From: Acidobacteriaceae bacterium
Lineage (GTDB): Bacteria > Acidobacteriota > Terriglobia > Terriglobales > Acidobacteriaceae
Direction: 5' to 3'
DNA length: 64,000 nucleotides
Assembly: GCA_027452245.1 (NCBI GenBank)
Contig: DAIDGW010000029.1
Location: 1 to 64,000 of the forward strand
The position numbers and the translations under genes were made by a program. Under the pieces are notes generated by a model that was not told the DNA's origin, did no database searches, and was given only the letters and a program-made list of their open reading frames with translations. Below, piece after piece: positions 44,829 through 54,949 of the stretch (position 1 is its first letter; each line of letters starts with the position of its first letter).

Positions 44829-45794
44829 ATGAACGGACTTTGTGCAGAGTCGATCCCGGCCACAGGCTGGAGGATGCGGTGGGTGTTGCGCAATCAGTTG
44901 AGGATCGGCGGCATTACAGTGAGCCTGAATAGCGATCGCGCCAGCGATCTTGAATTTCTGCCGCCACTGGCGGCGTTCCAAATCAAAGCAGTGAAATCCG
45001 ACATCGATATCCAGATTCGCTGGGTGGAGAAGTTAGAACCGGCTTTATCACGGCAAGTATTCGATTCGGGCGCAGTATGGCGATTGTATGAGCATGCAGG
45101 GGAATTGCAGTTTGATTTTTGCGTGCCGATGCTGGGCGAGAGTCCGTATAAGCGCTTGCGGGTAGATGAGAATTTTCGTTCCGCCGAGTTGCTGATGAGC
45201 AAGGAAGCGCTGCAGGGACATGCGGAGGCGGCGGCGCCGATTGCGTATCCGCTGGACGAGTTGCTGATTGCGCACCGGCTGACGCGGGAGCGTGCGATTG
45301 AATTGCACAGCTGCGGAGTGATCGCGCCGGACGGGACGGCGACATTATTTGTGGGACACTCGGGCGCGGGAAAGAGTACGACGGCGCGGTTGTGGAGCGA
45401 GGAGCCGGGGGTGAACATTTTGAGCGATGACCGCGTGATCGTGCGGGAGGAGAGAACGCAGATCGCTCGACTCGCTCGGGATGAGCGAGAGGATTCGATA
45501 CGGATGTATGGGACGCCGTGGCACGGAGACGCGCAGTTCGCGCAGGCGGCGAGCGCGGCGCTGACGAGGATCTGCATACTGGAGCAGGGGCGCGGGAATG
45601 TGCTGACACGACTAGGGCGCGGCGAGGCCGTGGGAGAACTTTTTGCGCGCAGCTTTGTACCGCTTCATCGGCACAAATATGTTGAATCCGCATTGAGTTT
45701 TTTGGAAGACCTGGTTACTTCAGTTCCGTGCTATCGCTACCGCTTCGAACCCAACCGCGGGGCGGTGGAAACCCTGCTGAACTTCCATGACTGA
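44829..45794 (+). CDS. HPr-kinase-like ATPase
   Basis: 321 residues. The C-terminal half has the Walker A GHSGAGKST (176-184), the acidic pair ILSDDRVIV (Asp200-Asp201) and a conserved ELHSCGV segment before it, matching HprK/P-type kinases that recur in RiPP clusters (peptide Ser/Thr kinases of lasso-type loci, for example). The N-terminal half (about 140 residues) has no recognised domain. It could phosphorylate the precursor or a protein partner. Its stop overlaps the start of the giant protease frame by 8 bases. Confidence 0.85.
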   Translation: MNGLCAESIPATGWRMRWVLRNQLRIGGITVSLNSDRASDLEFLPPLAAFQIKAVKSDIDIQIRWVEKLEPALSRQVFDSGAVWRLYEHAGELQFDFCVPMLGESPYKRLRVDENFRSAELLMSKEALQGHAEAAAPIAYPLDELLIAHRLTRERAIELHSCGVIAPDGTATLFVGHSGAGKSTTARLWSEEPGVNILSDDRVIVREERTQIARLARDEREDSIRMYGTPWHGDAQFAQAASAALTRICILEQGRGNVLTRLGRGEAVGELFARSFVPLHRHKYVESALSFLEDLVTSVPCYRYRFEPNRGAVETLLNFHD

Positions 45795-48700
45795 AAGCCC
45801 GGACTCGCGGCTATTTGCAGACTTCAGCCGCGATTTACTGAGGCGAGGACTGAGCGTGCGATTCCAGGCACGCGGAGCCAGCATGTCGCCGACAATCCGT
45901 GACGGCGAGACGGTCGTGGTTACCCCCGTAATCATGAGGGAATTACAGAAGGGGACTATCGTCTTAACGGAATCTAAGGAAGGTTTTCGACTTCACCGGT
46001 TGGTGATTGCGGACCACCAACAAGACCGGTTCGTGACCCGCGGTGATTGCGGCAAGGAAAACGATCTTCCTGTAAGTCGAGAACAGATTCTAGGAATTGC
46101 CCGGGCCAAGGAAGTACAGATAGGGCGAAAAGTCGTGCGAGCAGAATTCAAAACAATCCATGGTTACGTGCTGCGGGGAGCGGCGCGGGCGCAGAGGATC
46201 GCGCTCAAGTGGCTGCGCCCGACGGGAAAAGGTGCGGGGATGAAGATGCTCATCCTCTTAATGCTTGCAGCGGCGGCAGGCTTGCCGAGCCAGGCGCAGG
46301 TGGCGGTCGATGGCAGCACGAGTACCGCGACGACTATCACGGGACCGAACCCAGTCACATTCAATTTCAACCACACGACGGCGGCGACCGCGAACCGGGT
46401 GCTGATCGTCGGGGTGTCGATCAATCTCACGCAGGGCACGGGCACGGCGGTATCGGGGATTACATACGGCGGGACACCTCTGACGCTGATTGGAGCGCAC
46501 AACGACGCGGGCAGCACGCGGCGGGTGGAGCTGTGGTATCTGCTGGCGCCGGCGAGCGGAACGAAGGCGATTGCGGTTACGGTAAGCAATCCGGCCAACA
46601 CGGCAGTAGGAGTGGTGGCGGGGGCGACGACATTTACTGGTGTGGATCAGACGGTTCCGCTGGGAACGTTTGTTTCGGCGGACGGCGCGGCCGGCACATA
46701 TTCGCAACTGGATGTACCCAGCGTGGTGAACGGGATGATTCTTGACACGCTGGCGATTGATGGAGGAACCGCGGCCACGGTTTCCGGACCGCAGGTGCAG
46801 CAGTGGAACCTGAATACTGGGGCGAATGCAAACCAGGACGCGAGCGGAGTGGCGAGCAGCCGGACGGGCGCTCCGAGCGTTCCGGTATCGGAAGTTTTCA
46901 GCGGGAATACGAATTGGGCCCTGGGAGCGATTTCAGTGAATCCGTCGACGGCCGATATTGCGGTGAGCACGAGCGTGGCGACGGTGCAGGTGGGGAGCAA
47001 TTCGACCTACAACATCACGGTGACGAACAACGGTCCATCAGCGGCGAATAATGTCACGCTGACGGACACGCTGGCGCCGGGAGTGACGTTCGTTTCCGCG
47101 ACGCCGAGCGCGGGAACAACATGCTCGGGAACAGGGCCGCTTAACTGTACATTGCCGAGTTCGCTGGCGAGCGGGGGTACGGCAACGATTTCTGTTGTAG
47201 TAAATGCGGCAACATCGGGAGCGTACTCGAACACGGCAACGGTAACGGACTCGGGGACTCCGCCGGACCCGAACACGGGAAATAACACGTACGTCTCGGT
47301 GGCTACGGTGCAGTCGGTGGCGTGCGGAACTACGTCGCAGGCGGCTCCGGGCGGAACCCTGTCGGGAACGATCAATACATATTATCCGGGGACGGCGAGC
47401 GTCAGCGCGGGAGCGACCTCGATTTCGATTGGAGCGGGGACCGGGGCGGGACAAGCGATTGCGGCGGGCAATCTGCTGCTGGTCATTCAGATGCAGGATG
47501 CCGCGATTAACACTTCCAATAACGTTGCATACGGAAATGGCAGCACGGGGGCGGGATTCACGTCGCTGAATAGTGCAGGGAATTATGAATTTGTCACCGC
47601 CACAAATGCGGTGGGCACGGGCGGGGGCACGCTGAACATTGCGGGATCGGGCAACGGTGGAGGGCTGGTTTTCAATTACACCGCGGCGGCAGCGACCTCG
47701 ACGAAGGGGGCGAGCACGTTTCAAGTGGTGGTGGTGCCGCAGTACACGACTGCAACGCTGAGTTCAGGGCTGACAGCGCAGGCATGGAACGGGTCCACAG
47801 GCGGCGTACTGGCACTGGATGCGTCGGCCACACTGAGCCTGGGTGGCGCGACCGTGGCGGTGGATGGATTGGGATTCCGTGGGGCTGCGGGCATGCAGTT
47901 AACGGGAGCGGGAGGAGGATCTCCCAATGACTTTCTGGCAGCGGCTCCGGGAACCTATGCAGGAAATCCGGAAGCGGGGTTCGATGCTGCCAAGGGTGAA
48001 GGAGTTGCGGGAACGCCGCTGTGGTTGGAATTGGGCGGGACCTATGTGAACAGCAACAGTGACTATCCGAGTGGAGGGGCGGCGGACGGAAGCATGGCGC
48101 GCGGAGCTCCGGGCAATGGCGGCGGCGGCGGCACGGACGCCGACCCGGCAAACAACGACCAGAACTCCGGAGGAGGCGGTGGAGGCAATGGCGGGGCGGG
48201 CGGGTTTGGCGGCGACTCGTGGAGTACCAATCTCAGCACAGGCGGCGAAGGCGGGGGAGCATTTCCGGCGACCATCAATCGCATCTCCATGGGTGGTGGA
48301 GGTGGAGCAGGAACGCGTAACAATTCCGATGGCGACGACCAAGCGAGCAGCGGTTCTGCAGGCGGAGGCATCATCATCATCCGCGCATATGGGCTGAGCG
48401 GAACTGGAACGCTGACAGCAAACGGAGCGGCCGCATACAACAATACGGCAAACGACGGGGGTGGCGGCGGAGGGGCGGGGGGAACCATCGTGGTGCTTTC
48501 CGCAAATGGCGGGGAAGGCGGCCTGACGCTGCAATCGAATGGGGGCAACGGCGGGGACGCCTGGCAAGCGAACCCCTTTACCCTGGGCAAACGTCATGGC
48601 CCCGGCGGCGGCGGCGGTGGCGGAGCAGTTTTTGTTTCCGGAGCGCCAGCCAGCATCAGCGTGAACGGCGGTGTGAATGGGACGACCGAAACTCCGGGAG

Positions 48701-51700
48701 TGCCTTATGGCTCGACTTCCGGCGGACTGGGTGTGAGCGCGACAAACGCGTCGCTGACCTCTACGTCGGGGACCCAGTCGGGCGCCCAGTGCACTCCGGA
48801 CATGACACTGGGAAAGAGCCACGTGGGCAATTTTGTGCGTGGTTCTACCGCCAATTACACGATTCCGGTGCAGAACGTGAGCGCGTATGGCCCCTCGGTG
48901 GGCGTGGTTACGGTGGACGACACGCTGCCGCCGGGGCTGACTCCGAGCAGTGCTACGGGAACGGGGTGGAGTTGCTCGGTGGCATCGCAGACACTGAGTT
49001 GCGTGCGTTCCGACAGTTTGGCCGCGGGCGCTTATTATCCGTCGATCACGGTTACCGCGAATGTGCAGCAGTCGGCGCCATCCAGCGTGACCAATACCGC
49101 GTATGTGTCCGGCGGGGGCGAGGTGAATCTCGTAAATGATAGCGCGACCGATGTGGCGAACGTGATATCGAGCGCGGATCTGAGCATGGCGGAAACGGCG
49201 TCGCCGAATCCGGTGGCGGCGGGCAGCAATATTACATACACGCAAGTTTTGACCAACAACGGTCCCAGCGCCGCGGACAACGCGACGATTGTGGCTCCGG
49301 TGCCGGCGAACACGACATTCGTCTCGATGGCCGCCCCTGCAGGATGGACCTGCCTCGATCCTACAGTCGGATCGATTGGCAACGTGGTTTGCAGCACATC
49401 AAACCTGGCCGCGAGCGCGGGCGTGAACACAGCCAGCTTCTCGATGATGGTCAAGGTAAATGCCAGCGTGGCGAATGGGACGACGATTACGGGAACGGTG
49501 ACGGCGAGTTCCTCCACCAGCGATCCGAACGCGAGCAACAACACAGCGATGGCGAGCACGCTGGTGGGAACGACGACGCAGGCGGAGATGGTAGTCACCA
49601 ACATGGCTTCGCCGAACCCGGTGGTGGCGGGGAGCAACATCACGTACACCCAGGTGGTCACGAACGTTGGCAGTGTGACGGCGACGAGTCCGACATTCAC
49701 GGAAAATATACCGGCAAATACGACGTTTCAATCCATCTCAGTGCCGGGAGGCACGAGTTGTACGACGCCCCCGGTGGGCGGAACGGGAACGATCAGTTGC
49801 ACATCGCCAAATGCTCCTGCGGGAACGAGCGGGACCGTGGTTCTGGTGGTACAAGTGGGGGCGGGAACGGCGAGCGGAACCGTCATCACCGATACCGCAA
49901 CGGTGACGTCCTCGAACCAGGCCTTCGGACCGAATTCGGCAACGGTAACCGATGTCGTGGCGAGCGGAACGCAGGCGGATCTTGCCTTGAGCACGGTGGC
50001 AACGCCGAGTTCGGTGTACGCGGGCAACAACATTACATATACGCAGACGATCACGAATAACGGTCCGGCGACGGCAACGAATGTGAGCTTCACGGAAGCG
50101 ACGCCGGCAAACACCACCTACCAATCGATTTCGACTCCAGCGGGTTGGAGTTGCACGACGCCGGCGGTGGGGGCGACGGGGACGATTACTTGTACAACGA
50201 CGAACCTGGCGGCTTCGGCGTCGGCGAACATGGTCATCACGATGGGAGTGGCTTCATCGGTGGGTAAGGGCCCAACGACTGCCACGTCAACGGTTTCGGA
50301 GACGGGAACCACGGATCCGAATCTCACGAACAACACGACGACCGTGGTGACGGATATTGCTGATCAATGCGCGCTGGTGGTGACCAACAGCGGAAATCCA
50401 AATACGGTGCTGGCTGGAAATAACATCACCTATACGCAAACCGTGATGAACAGCGGTCCGAGTAATTGCGCGAACGTGCAGTTCACGGAGGCGATTCCCG
50501 CACACACGACCTTATCTTCGTTTACGGGAGCGGCCGGCTGGAGTTGTACGACGACGCCTTCGATCAGTTGCACCAATGCGAGCCTGGCGCCTGGTGGAGC
50601 CACTACGTTTACGTTCGTGGCGGCGGTGAACGGCGGCACGGCGTCGGGAACAATCATCACCGACACCGATACGGCGACGACAACTACCACGGGAAGCACG
50701 CTGAATAACTCTGCGACCGTGAACACAACGGTGGGAGCGAATGGAACGGCGGATCTCAGCATCACGGACAGCGGAAGCCCGAATCCGGCGAGCGCTGGCG
50801 GCACAATCACGTTCACACAAGTGGTAGCAAACAACGGGCCATCGAATGCGCGAAGCGTAACCGTGACCGAGACCGTTCCGACGAACACCACCTTCTCTTC
50901 ACTGAGTGCAACGGGAGGCTGGACGTGCCGCGGGACGTCGCCTTACACTTGCACGCTCTTCAACTTCGCGGCGAATGCGACAGCTACGATCACGTTTGTA
51001 GTGACCGTAAGTCCAACGGATACAGCTGCGATTACGGATACAGCCAGTATCGCTTCGCGGTTCACGACCGATCCCAACACCTCGAACAATACGGCGACAG
51101 CGACCGTGCAGGTGGGCGATTCAGCGGACTTGTCGGTCACGATTACGGGAACGCCGGTTCCGGTGGAGGGCGGCGCGAATGTCACTTACACGCAAACGGT
51201 CACGAATGCGGGGCCGAGCACAGCAACGGGAGTAACGTTTGTAGAGTCAACTCCGCCGCATACGACCTTCGTATCGTTAACGCCGGTTCCCGCGGGATGG
51301 ACCTGCACGCTTCCGGCTGTGGGGACGCCTGGAACCATCCGCTGTACGAATCCAAGCCTTGCGACGGGCAACACGAGCTTCCCGCTGGTGCTGAAGGTCA
51401 CGGCAGGCACACCTCCGGGAACGACAATCACGCTGACGGGATCAGTGAGTTCGTCGACGAGCGACCCGAATACGAGCAATAACACCGCCAGTTTCACGGA
51501 CGTAGTAGCTACCAATACGGAAGCCGACCTGGTCGTGACGAACGTGGCAACGCCGACTTCAGTAGCTGCCGGCAGCAACGTGACGTACACGCAAAGCGTC
51601 AAGAACAATGGCCCGGCGGCAGCGGCCAGCGCGACCTTCAGCGAGACGACTCCGCCGAATACGACATTCCAATCTCTTACTGTACCTGCCGGATGGACGT

Positions 51701-54700
51701 GTACGAAGCCCGCAGTGGGAGGAACAGGAACGATCAGTTGTACGGATCCGAGTATGGCGCTGAATGCAACGGCGAACTTCACGGTGGTGCTGCAAGTGAA
51801 TGCGAATACGGCCCCGGGGACGAACATCTCCGAGACGGCGACGGCAACTGCCACAAATATTGTTCCGAACCTGACCACCAACAGTGCGACAGCAACCGTG
51901 GTGGTGGCAAACGCGAACGGCGCAGACGTCGCGATTGTGAAGACGGCATCGCCGAATCCGGTGTTGCAAGGGGATACGCTGACTTACACGCTGGCGGTTA
52001 CGAATAACGGTCCGGCGTCGGCGACGAACGTGACCGTGACGGACAGCCTGCCATCGTATGTGACCTATCTCTCGGCGCAGACAACGACAGGATCATGTTC
52101 GGAGGCGGGTGGAATGGTGACCTGTCTTCTGGGAACGATGGCCAGCGGCGATAACGAAACCGTTACCATCCTGACCACAGCCGGTACACCGGGAACAGTG
52201 TCGAACACGGCGACGGTCACGGCGGACCAGAGCGATCCCAACACGGGTAACAATTCCTCGACGCAGACCGAGACCATTGCTTTCTCCACTGCCGTGCAAC
52301 TGCAGTACTTCGTGGCGCAGGCCGGGAGAGACCAGAGTGGAGCGCAGCACGTGCTGCTGATATGGAAAACGGGAGAAGAGGAGCACAATCTCGGCTTCAA
52401 CGTGTACCGTCAAGTGGGCGAGAACGAAGTGAAAATCAATCCATCATTGGTTGCGGGCTCTGCTCTGCAAATGACGGGTGCGCTGCCGCAGCATATGGGG
52501 AAAACATATACGTGGATTGATGCCAACGCCCTCGTGGCAGGAGCGCAGTACTGGCTGGAGGACGTGAGCGTCGGCGGCGGACGGCAGATGCATGGGCCGA
52601 TTTCGGTACAGGGCAATTTCGCATCGGCCATGGACGCGAAGCCAATGGCTTCGCACACGCTGGCCCAGTTGAATCAGGCGCAGGCTCCGGCGATCAGCGG
52701 AGCGCTGAGCCATCATGTGCAGGCGATGCCGCAACTGAACGCCTCGCAAGCGCAGTTGAAGAAGCAGTTTGAACTGGCCGCGCACCCCGGGGTGAAGATT
52801 CTGGTGAACCGCGAGGGCTGGTACCAGGTGACGCAGCCGCAACTGGTGCAGGCAGGAATGAATCCGAATGTGGATCCGGCGACGCTGCATTTGTATGCGG
52901 AGGCGGTGGAGCAGCCGATCCAGATTGTCGGAGCGACTGCGGGAGCAGGAGGATTCGGGCCCCAGGCCGCGATCCGATTCTACGGGACGGGAATCGATAC
53001 GCCCTACTCGGGGAACCGTGTTTACTGGCTGAACTGGGGAGACGGAAGTGGCGCGCGAATGAGCCGTTTACCGGTTTTGACGGGATCGAACCAGCCCCCG
53101 GAGAATTATCCGGATGCGGTGATCCTGGAACAGCACACGACCTATTTCGGAGCGTTGCTGACCACGAACGGGAACAATTTCTTCGGATCGATCGTAACCT
53201 CGACGCCACTTGACCAGGTTCTGGACGTTCCGCATCTGGACCGGAAAGCGAGCTTCGGCGGGCAACTGGATGTGGCGTTACAAGGGGCCATTAGCGGAAT
53301 GCCGCACGACGTCAGCGTGTCGCTGAACGGGACGAACCTGGGCGACGTAAATTTCACAGGACAGGATGTGGGTAAACTTTCCGTGAGCATTCCCGAGGGA
53401 ATGCTGCAGGAAGGACCGAACACCGTGACGCTAACCGCTCAAGATGGCGATTATGACGTCAGCCTTGTGCAGGCAATCAAGATTTCCTATCCGCACAGGT
53501 TCATGGCCGACGCGGATCAATTGAGGTTTACCGGCTTGCCGGGAGAAGAAGTTCGCATTGGGGGATTCCAGGCGCAACCCGCGGCGGTGGTGGATATCAC
53601 CCTGCCGAATCATCCGGTGATGCTGACGCCTGAGGTGACGCTGAATAACGGCACGTACGAAATGGCGGTACAGATTCCGTGGGGCAACTGGAGCGATGGA
53701 GATTCTCTGCACACGGTGCTGGCCGTGGCCGGCGATCGAATTGGAAGCGTGGTGGCGGTGGTGCCGAATCATCCTTCGCAGTGGCACGCCGAACGGACGG
53801 GCGCGCCGATTGTCATGATCTCGCATGAGAATTTCGTGGGCGCGTTGCCGCCGTTAGTGAAGGCGCACAGGGCACAGGGACAGGAATCGAAGGTTGTGCT
53901 GATCAATGACCTGTACGACGAATATAACTTCGGAGAGCGCAGTCCCTACGTAATCCGGCAGTTCCTGCAGGGGGCAAGCCAGCACTGGCGCGTCAAGCCG
54001 CAATATCTGCTGTTGAACGGACGTGCGTCATTGGATCCGCGCAACTACCTGGGATTTGGGGAACTGGATTTTGTTCCCACCATGATCATTCCAGCTTCGA
54101 CGCTGATGACGGCTTCGGATGACTGGTTCTCGGATTTTTCGAACACAGGAGTGCCGACACTGGCAACCGGACGCCTGCCGGTGAGCACGCTGGATGATGC
54201 AAGCCTGGTGGTGGGGAAAATCGCGGGCTACGAGACATCGTCCAGCACGGGATCGTGGGCTTCGCAGGCAGTCATGGTGGCCGATACCAACGATGCCAGC
54301 GACGATTTCACGGGCTATACGAAGAATGTGCAGGCGCAATTGCCGAAAAGCCTGAAGCCTACGGACATCTTCACGGGAAATGTGGGGGTGAATGTGGCGC
54401 GCCAGCAGATCGTGGCGGATATCAATTCAGGAGCTTTGCTGGTGAATTATTTTGGCCATGGATCGGAAGAACAGTGGTCTGGCTCGGATATTTTCGATGA
54501 CACTGCGGCGAATTCACTGACGAATGGATCCGAGTTGCCGGTGTTTCTAATCATGGATTGTTTGAACGGGTATTTTCAGGATGTATATGCGCAGCCTCTG
54601 GGAGTGACGATTCTGCTGGCCCCGACGGGCGGAGGGGTGGCTGTCCTAGCCTCAAGCGGATTGAATCAGGCGCTGCCGCAGGCGGCGATGGACCAGTACA

Positions 54701-54858
54701 TCGTGCAGGATGCGTTCAGCATGGCGCTCGGCGACGCGATTGTGAAAGCGAAGTCGCAGATCACAGATCCGGGGACCCGTGAAACCTACATCCTGTTTGG
54801 CGACCCGGCGATGAGGATCAAAGGGAGCACGAAGTCGCAGCCGTCTGCCACCCGATAG
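45787..54858 (+). CDS. Giant frame: S24/S26 peptidase-like domain + signal peptide + DUF11 repeats + C25 cysteine protease
   Basis: 3023 codons. Residues 1-151 form an S24/S26 peptidase-like domain (GASMSPTIRDGE with Ser32; FRLHRLV with His70; VTRGDCGKENDLPV). At 152 a Met begins a signal peptide (MLILLMLAAAAGLPSQAQ) with AAAAGG seven bases upstream of the ATG at 46240, so the exported product may be a separate 2872-residue protein. It then has one DUF11 repeat (about 391-503), a Gly-rich region (about 508-1000), nine more DUF11 repeats (about 1005-2158), and a C25 (gingipain-type) domain from about 2670. The likely catalytic His is 2891 (YFGHGSEEQW) and Cys 2925 (IMDCLNGYF). No sorting signal is seen at the end. 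Confidence 0.88.
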   Translation: MTESPDSRLFADFSRDLLRRGLSVRFQARGASMSPTIRDGETVVVTPVIMRELQKGTIVLTESKEGFRLHRLVIADHQQDRFVTRGDCGKENDLPVSREQILGIARAKEVQIGRKVVRAEFKTIHGYVLRGAARAQRIALKWLRPTGKGAGMKMLILLMLAAAAGLPSQAQVAVDGSTSTATTITGPNPVTFNFNHTTAATANRVLIVGVSINLTQGTGTAVSGITYGGTPLTLIGAHNDAGSTRRVELWYLLAPASGTKAIAVTVSNPANTAVGVVAGATTFTGVDQTVPLGTFVSADGAAGTYSQLDVPSVVNGMILDTLAIDGGTAATVSGPQVQQWNLNTGANANQDASGVASSRTGAPSVPVSEVFSGNTNWALGAISVNPSTADIAVSTSVATVQVGSNSTYNITVTNNGPSAANNVTLTDTLAPGVTFVSATPSAGTTCSGTGPLNCTLPSSLASGGTATISVVVNAATSGAYSNTATVTDSGTPPDPNTGNNTYVSVATVQSVACGTTSQAAPGGTLSGTINTYYPGTASVSAGATSISIGAGTGAGQAIAAGNLLLVIQMQDAAINTSNNVAYGNGSTGAGFTSLNSAGNYEFVTATNAVGTGGGTLNIAGSGNGGGLVFNYTAAAATSTKGASTFQVVVVPQYTTATLSSGLTAQAWNGSTGGVLALDASATLSLGGATVAVDGLGFRGAAGMQLTGAGGGSPNDFLAAAPGTYAGNPEAGFDAAKGEGVAGTPLWLELGGTYVNSNSDYPSGGAADGSMARGAPGNGGGGGTDADPANNDQNSGGGGGGNGGAGGFGGDSWSTNLSTGGEGGGAFPATINRISMGGGGGAGTRNNSDGDDQASSGSAGGGIIIIRAYGLSGTGTLTANGAAAYNNTANDGGGGGGAGGTIVVLSANGGEGGLTLQSNGGNGGDAWQANPFTLGKRHGPGGGGGGGAVFVSGAPASISVNGGVNGTTETPGVPYGSTSGGLGVSATNASLTSTSGTQSGAQCTPDMTLGKSHVGNFVRGSTANYTIPVQNVSAYGPSVGVVTVDDTLPPGLTPSSATGTGWSCSVASQTLSCVRSDSLAAGAYYPSITVTANVQQSAPSSVTNTAYVSGGGEVNLVNDSATDVANVISSADLSMAETASPNPVAAGSNITYTQVLTNNGPSAADNATIVAPVPANTTFVSMAAPAGWTCLDPTVGSIGNVVCSTSNLAASAGVNTASFSMMVKVNASVANGTTITGTVTASSSTSDPNASNNTAMASTLVGTTTQAEMVVTNMASPNPVVAGSNITYTQVVTNVGSVTATSPTFTENIPANTTFQSISVPGGTSCTTPPVGGTGTISCTSPNAPAGTSGTVVLVVQVGAGTASGTVITDTATVTSSNQAFGPNSATVTDVVASGTQADLALSTVATPSSVYAGNNITYTQTITNNGPATATNVSFTEATPANTTYQSISTPAGWSCTTPAVGATGTITCTTTNLAASASANMVITMGVASSVGKGPTTATSTVSETGTTDPNLTNNTTTVVTDIADQCALVVTNSGNPNTVLAGNNITYTQTVMNSGPSNCANVQFTEAIPAHTTLSSFTGAAGWSCTTTPSISCTNASLAPGGATTFTFVAAVNGGTASGTIITDTDTATTTTTGSTLNNSATVNTTVGANGTADLSITDSGSPNPASAGGTITFTQVVANNGPSNARSVTVTETVPTNTTFSSLSATGGWTCRGTSPYTCTLFNFAANATATITFVVTVSPTDTAAITDTASIASRFTTDPNTSNNTATATVQVGDSADLSVTITGTPVPVEGGANVTYTQTVTNAGPSTATGVTFVESTPPHTTFVSLTPVPAGWTCTLPAVGTPGTIRCTNPSLATGNTSFPLVLKVTAGTPPGTTITLTGSVSSSTSDPNTSNNTASFTDVVATNTEADLVVTNVATPTSVAAGSNVTYTQSVKNNGPAAAASATFSETTPPNTTFQSLTVPAGWTCTKPAVGGTGTISCTDPSMALNATANFTVVLQVNANTAPGTNISETATATATNIVPNLTTNSATATVVVANANGADVAIVKTASPNPVLQGDTLTYTLAVTNNGPASATNVTVTDSLPSYVTYLSAQTTTGSCSEAGGMVTCLLGTMASGDNETVTILTTAGTPGTVSNTATVTADQSDPNTGNNSSTQTETIAFSTAVQLQYFVAQAGRDQSGAQHVLLIWKTGEEEHNLGFNVYRQVGENEVKINPSLVAGSALQMTGALPQHMGKTYTWIDANALVAGAQYWLEDVSVGGGRQMHGPISVQGNFASAMDAKPMASHTLAQLNQAQAPAISGALSHHVQAMPQLNASQAQLKKQFELAAHPGVKILVNREGWYQVTQPQLVQAGMNPNVDPATLHLYAEAVEQPIQIVGATAGAGGFGPQAAIRFYGTGIDTPYSGNRVYWLNWGDGSGARMSRLPVLTGSNQPPENYPDAVILEQHTTYFGALLTTNGNNFFGSIVTSTPLDQVLDVPHLDRKASFGGQLDVALQGAISGMPHDVSVSLNGTNLGDVNFTGQDVGKLSVSIPEGMLQEGPNTVTLTAQDGDYDVSLVQAIKISYPHRFMADADQLRFTGLPGEEVRIGGFQAQPAAVVDITLPNHPVMLTPEVTLNNGTYEMAVQIPWGNWSDGDSLHTVLAVAGDRIGSVVAVVPNHPSQWHAERTGAPIVMISHENFVGALPPLVKAHRAQGQESKVVLINDLYDEYNFGERSPYVIRQFLQGASQHWRVKPQYLLLNGRASLDPRNYLGFGELDFVPTMIIPASTLMTASDDWFSDFSNTGVPTLATGRLPVSTLDDASLVVGKIAGYETSSSTGSWASQAVMVADTNDASDDFTGYTKNVQAQLPKSLKPTDIFTGNVGVNVARQQIVADINSGALLVNYFGHGSEEQWSGSDIFDDTAANSLTNGSELPVFLIMDCLNGYFQDVYAQPLGVTILLAPTGGGVAVLASSGLNQALPQAAMDQYIVQDAFSMALGDAIVKAKSQITDPGTRETYILFGDPAMRIKGSTKSQPSATR
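48801..52270 (+). repeat. Nine consecutive DUF11 repeats in the giant protein
   Basis: Nine beta-sandwich units of about 125-135 residues each begin with a D/E-hydrophobic start (DLSMAE, EMVVTN, DLALST, CALVVT, DLSITD, DLSVTI, DLVVTN, DVAIVK and the first DMTLGK) and share TYTQ-x-VTNNGPSxA, TTFxSL, GWTC and SDPNxxNNTA. The DNA is also similar between units, e.g. the GGCAGCAAC-ATTACATACACGCA word. A tenth unit lies apart upstream near 46.95 kb. Confidence 0.88.
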
Positions 54859-54949
54859 GGATGATTGGGCCTCGCGGGAGTTGGACTGCCTCACTCTGGG
54901 ATCGCCATACGACAGAACGGATAAGGTATCAAGGCCAAGACCTCCGCGA

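Noticed and set aside
47310-48790. Gly-rich region as a separate gene
   Set aside because: It is in frame with and between the first and later DUF11 repeats of the giant protein; no start or stop separates it.
48801-52270. CRISPR-like or simple tandem array
   Set aside because: The periodicity is of about 390 bases inside an open reading frame and encodes DUF11 domains, not repeats with spacers.
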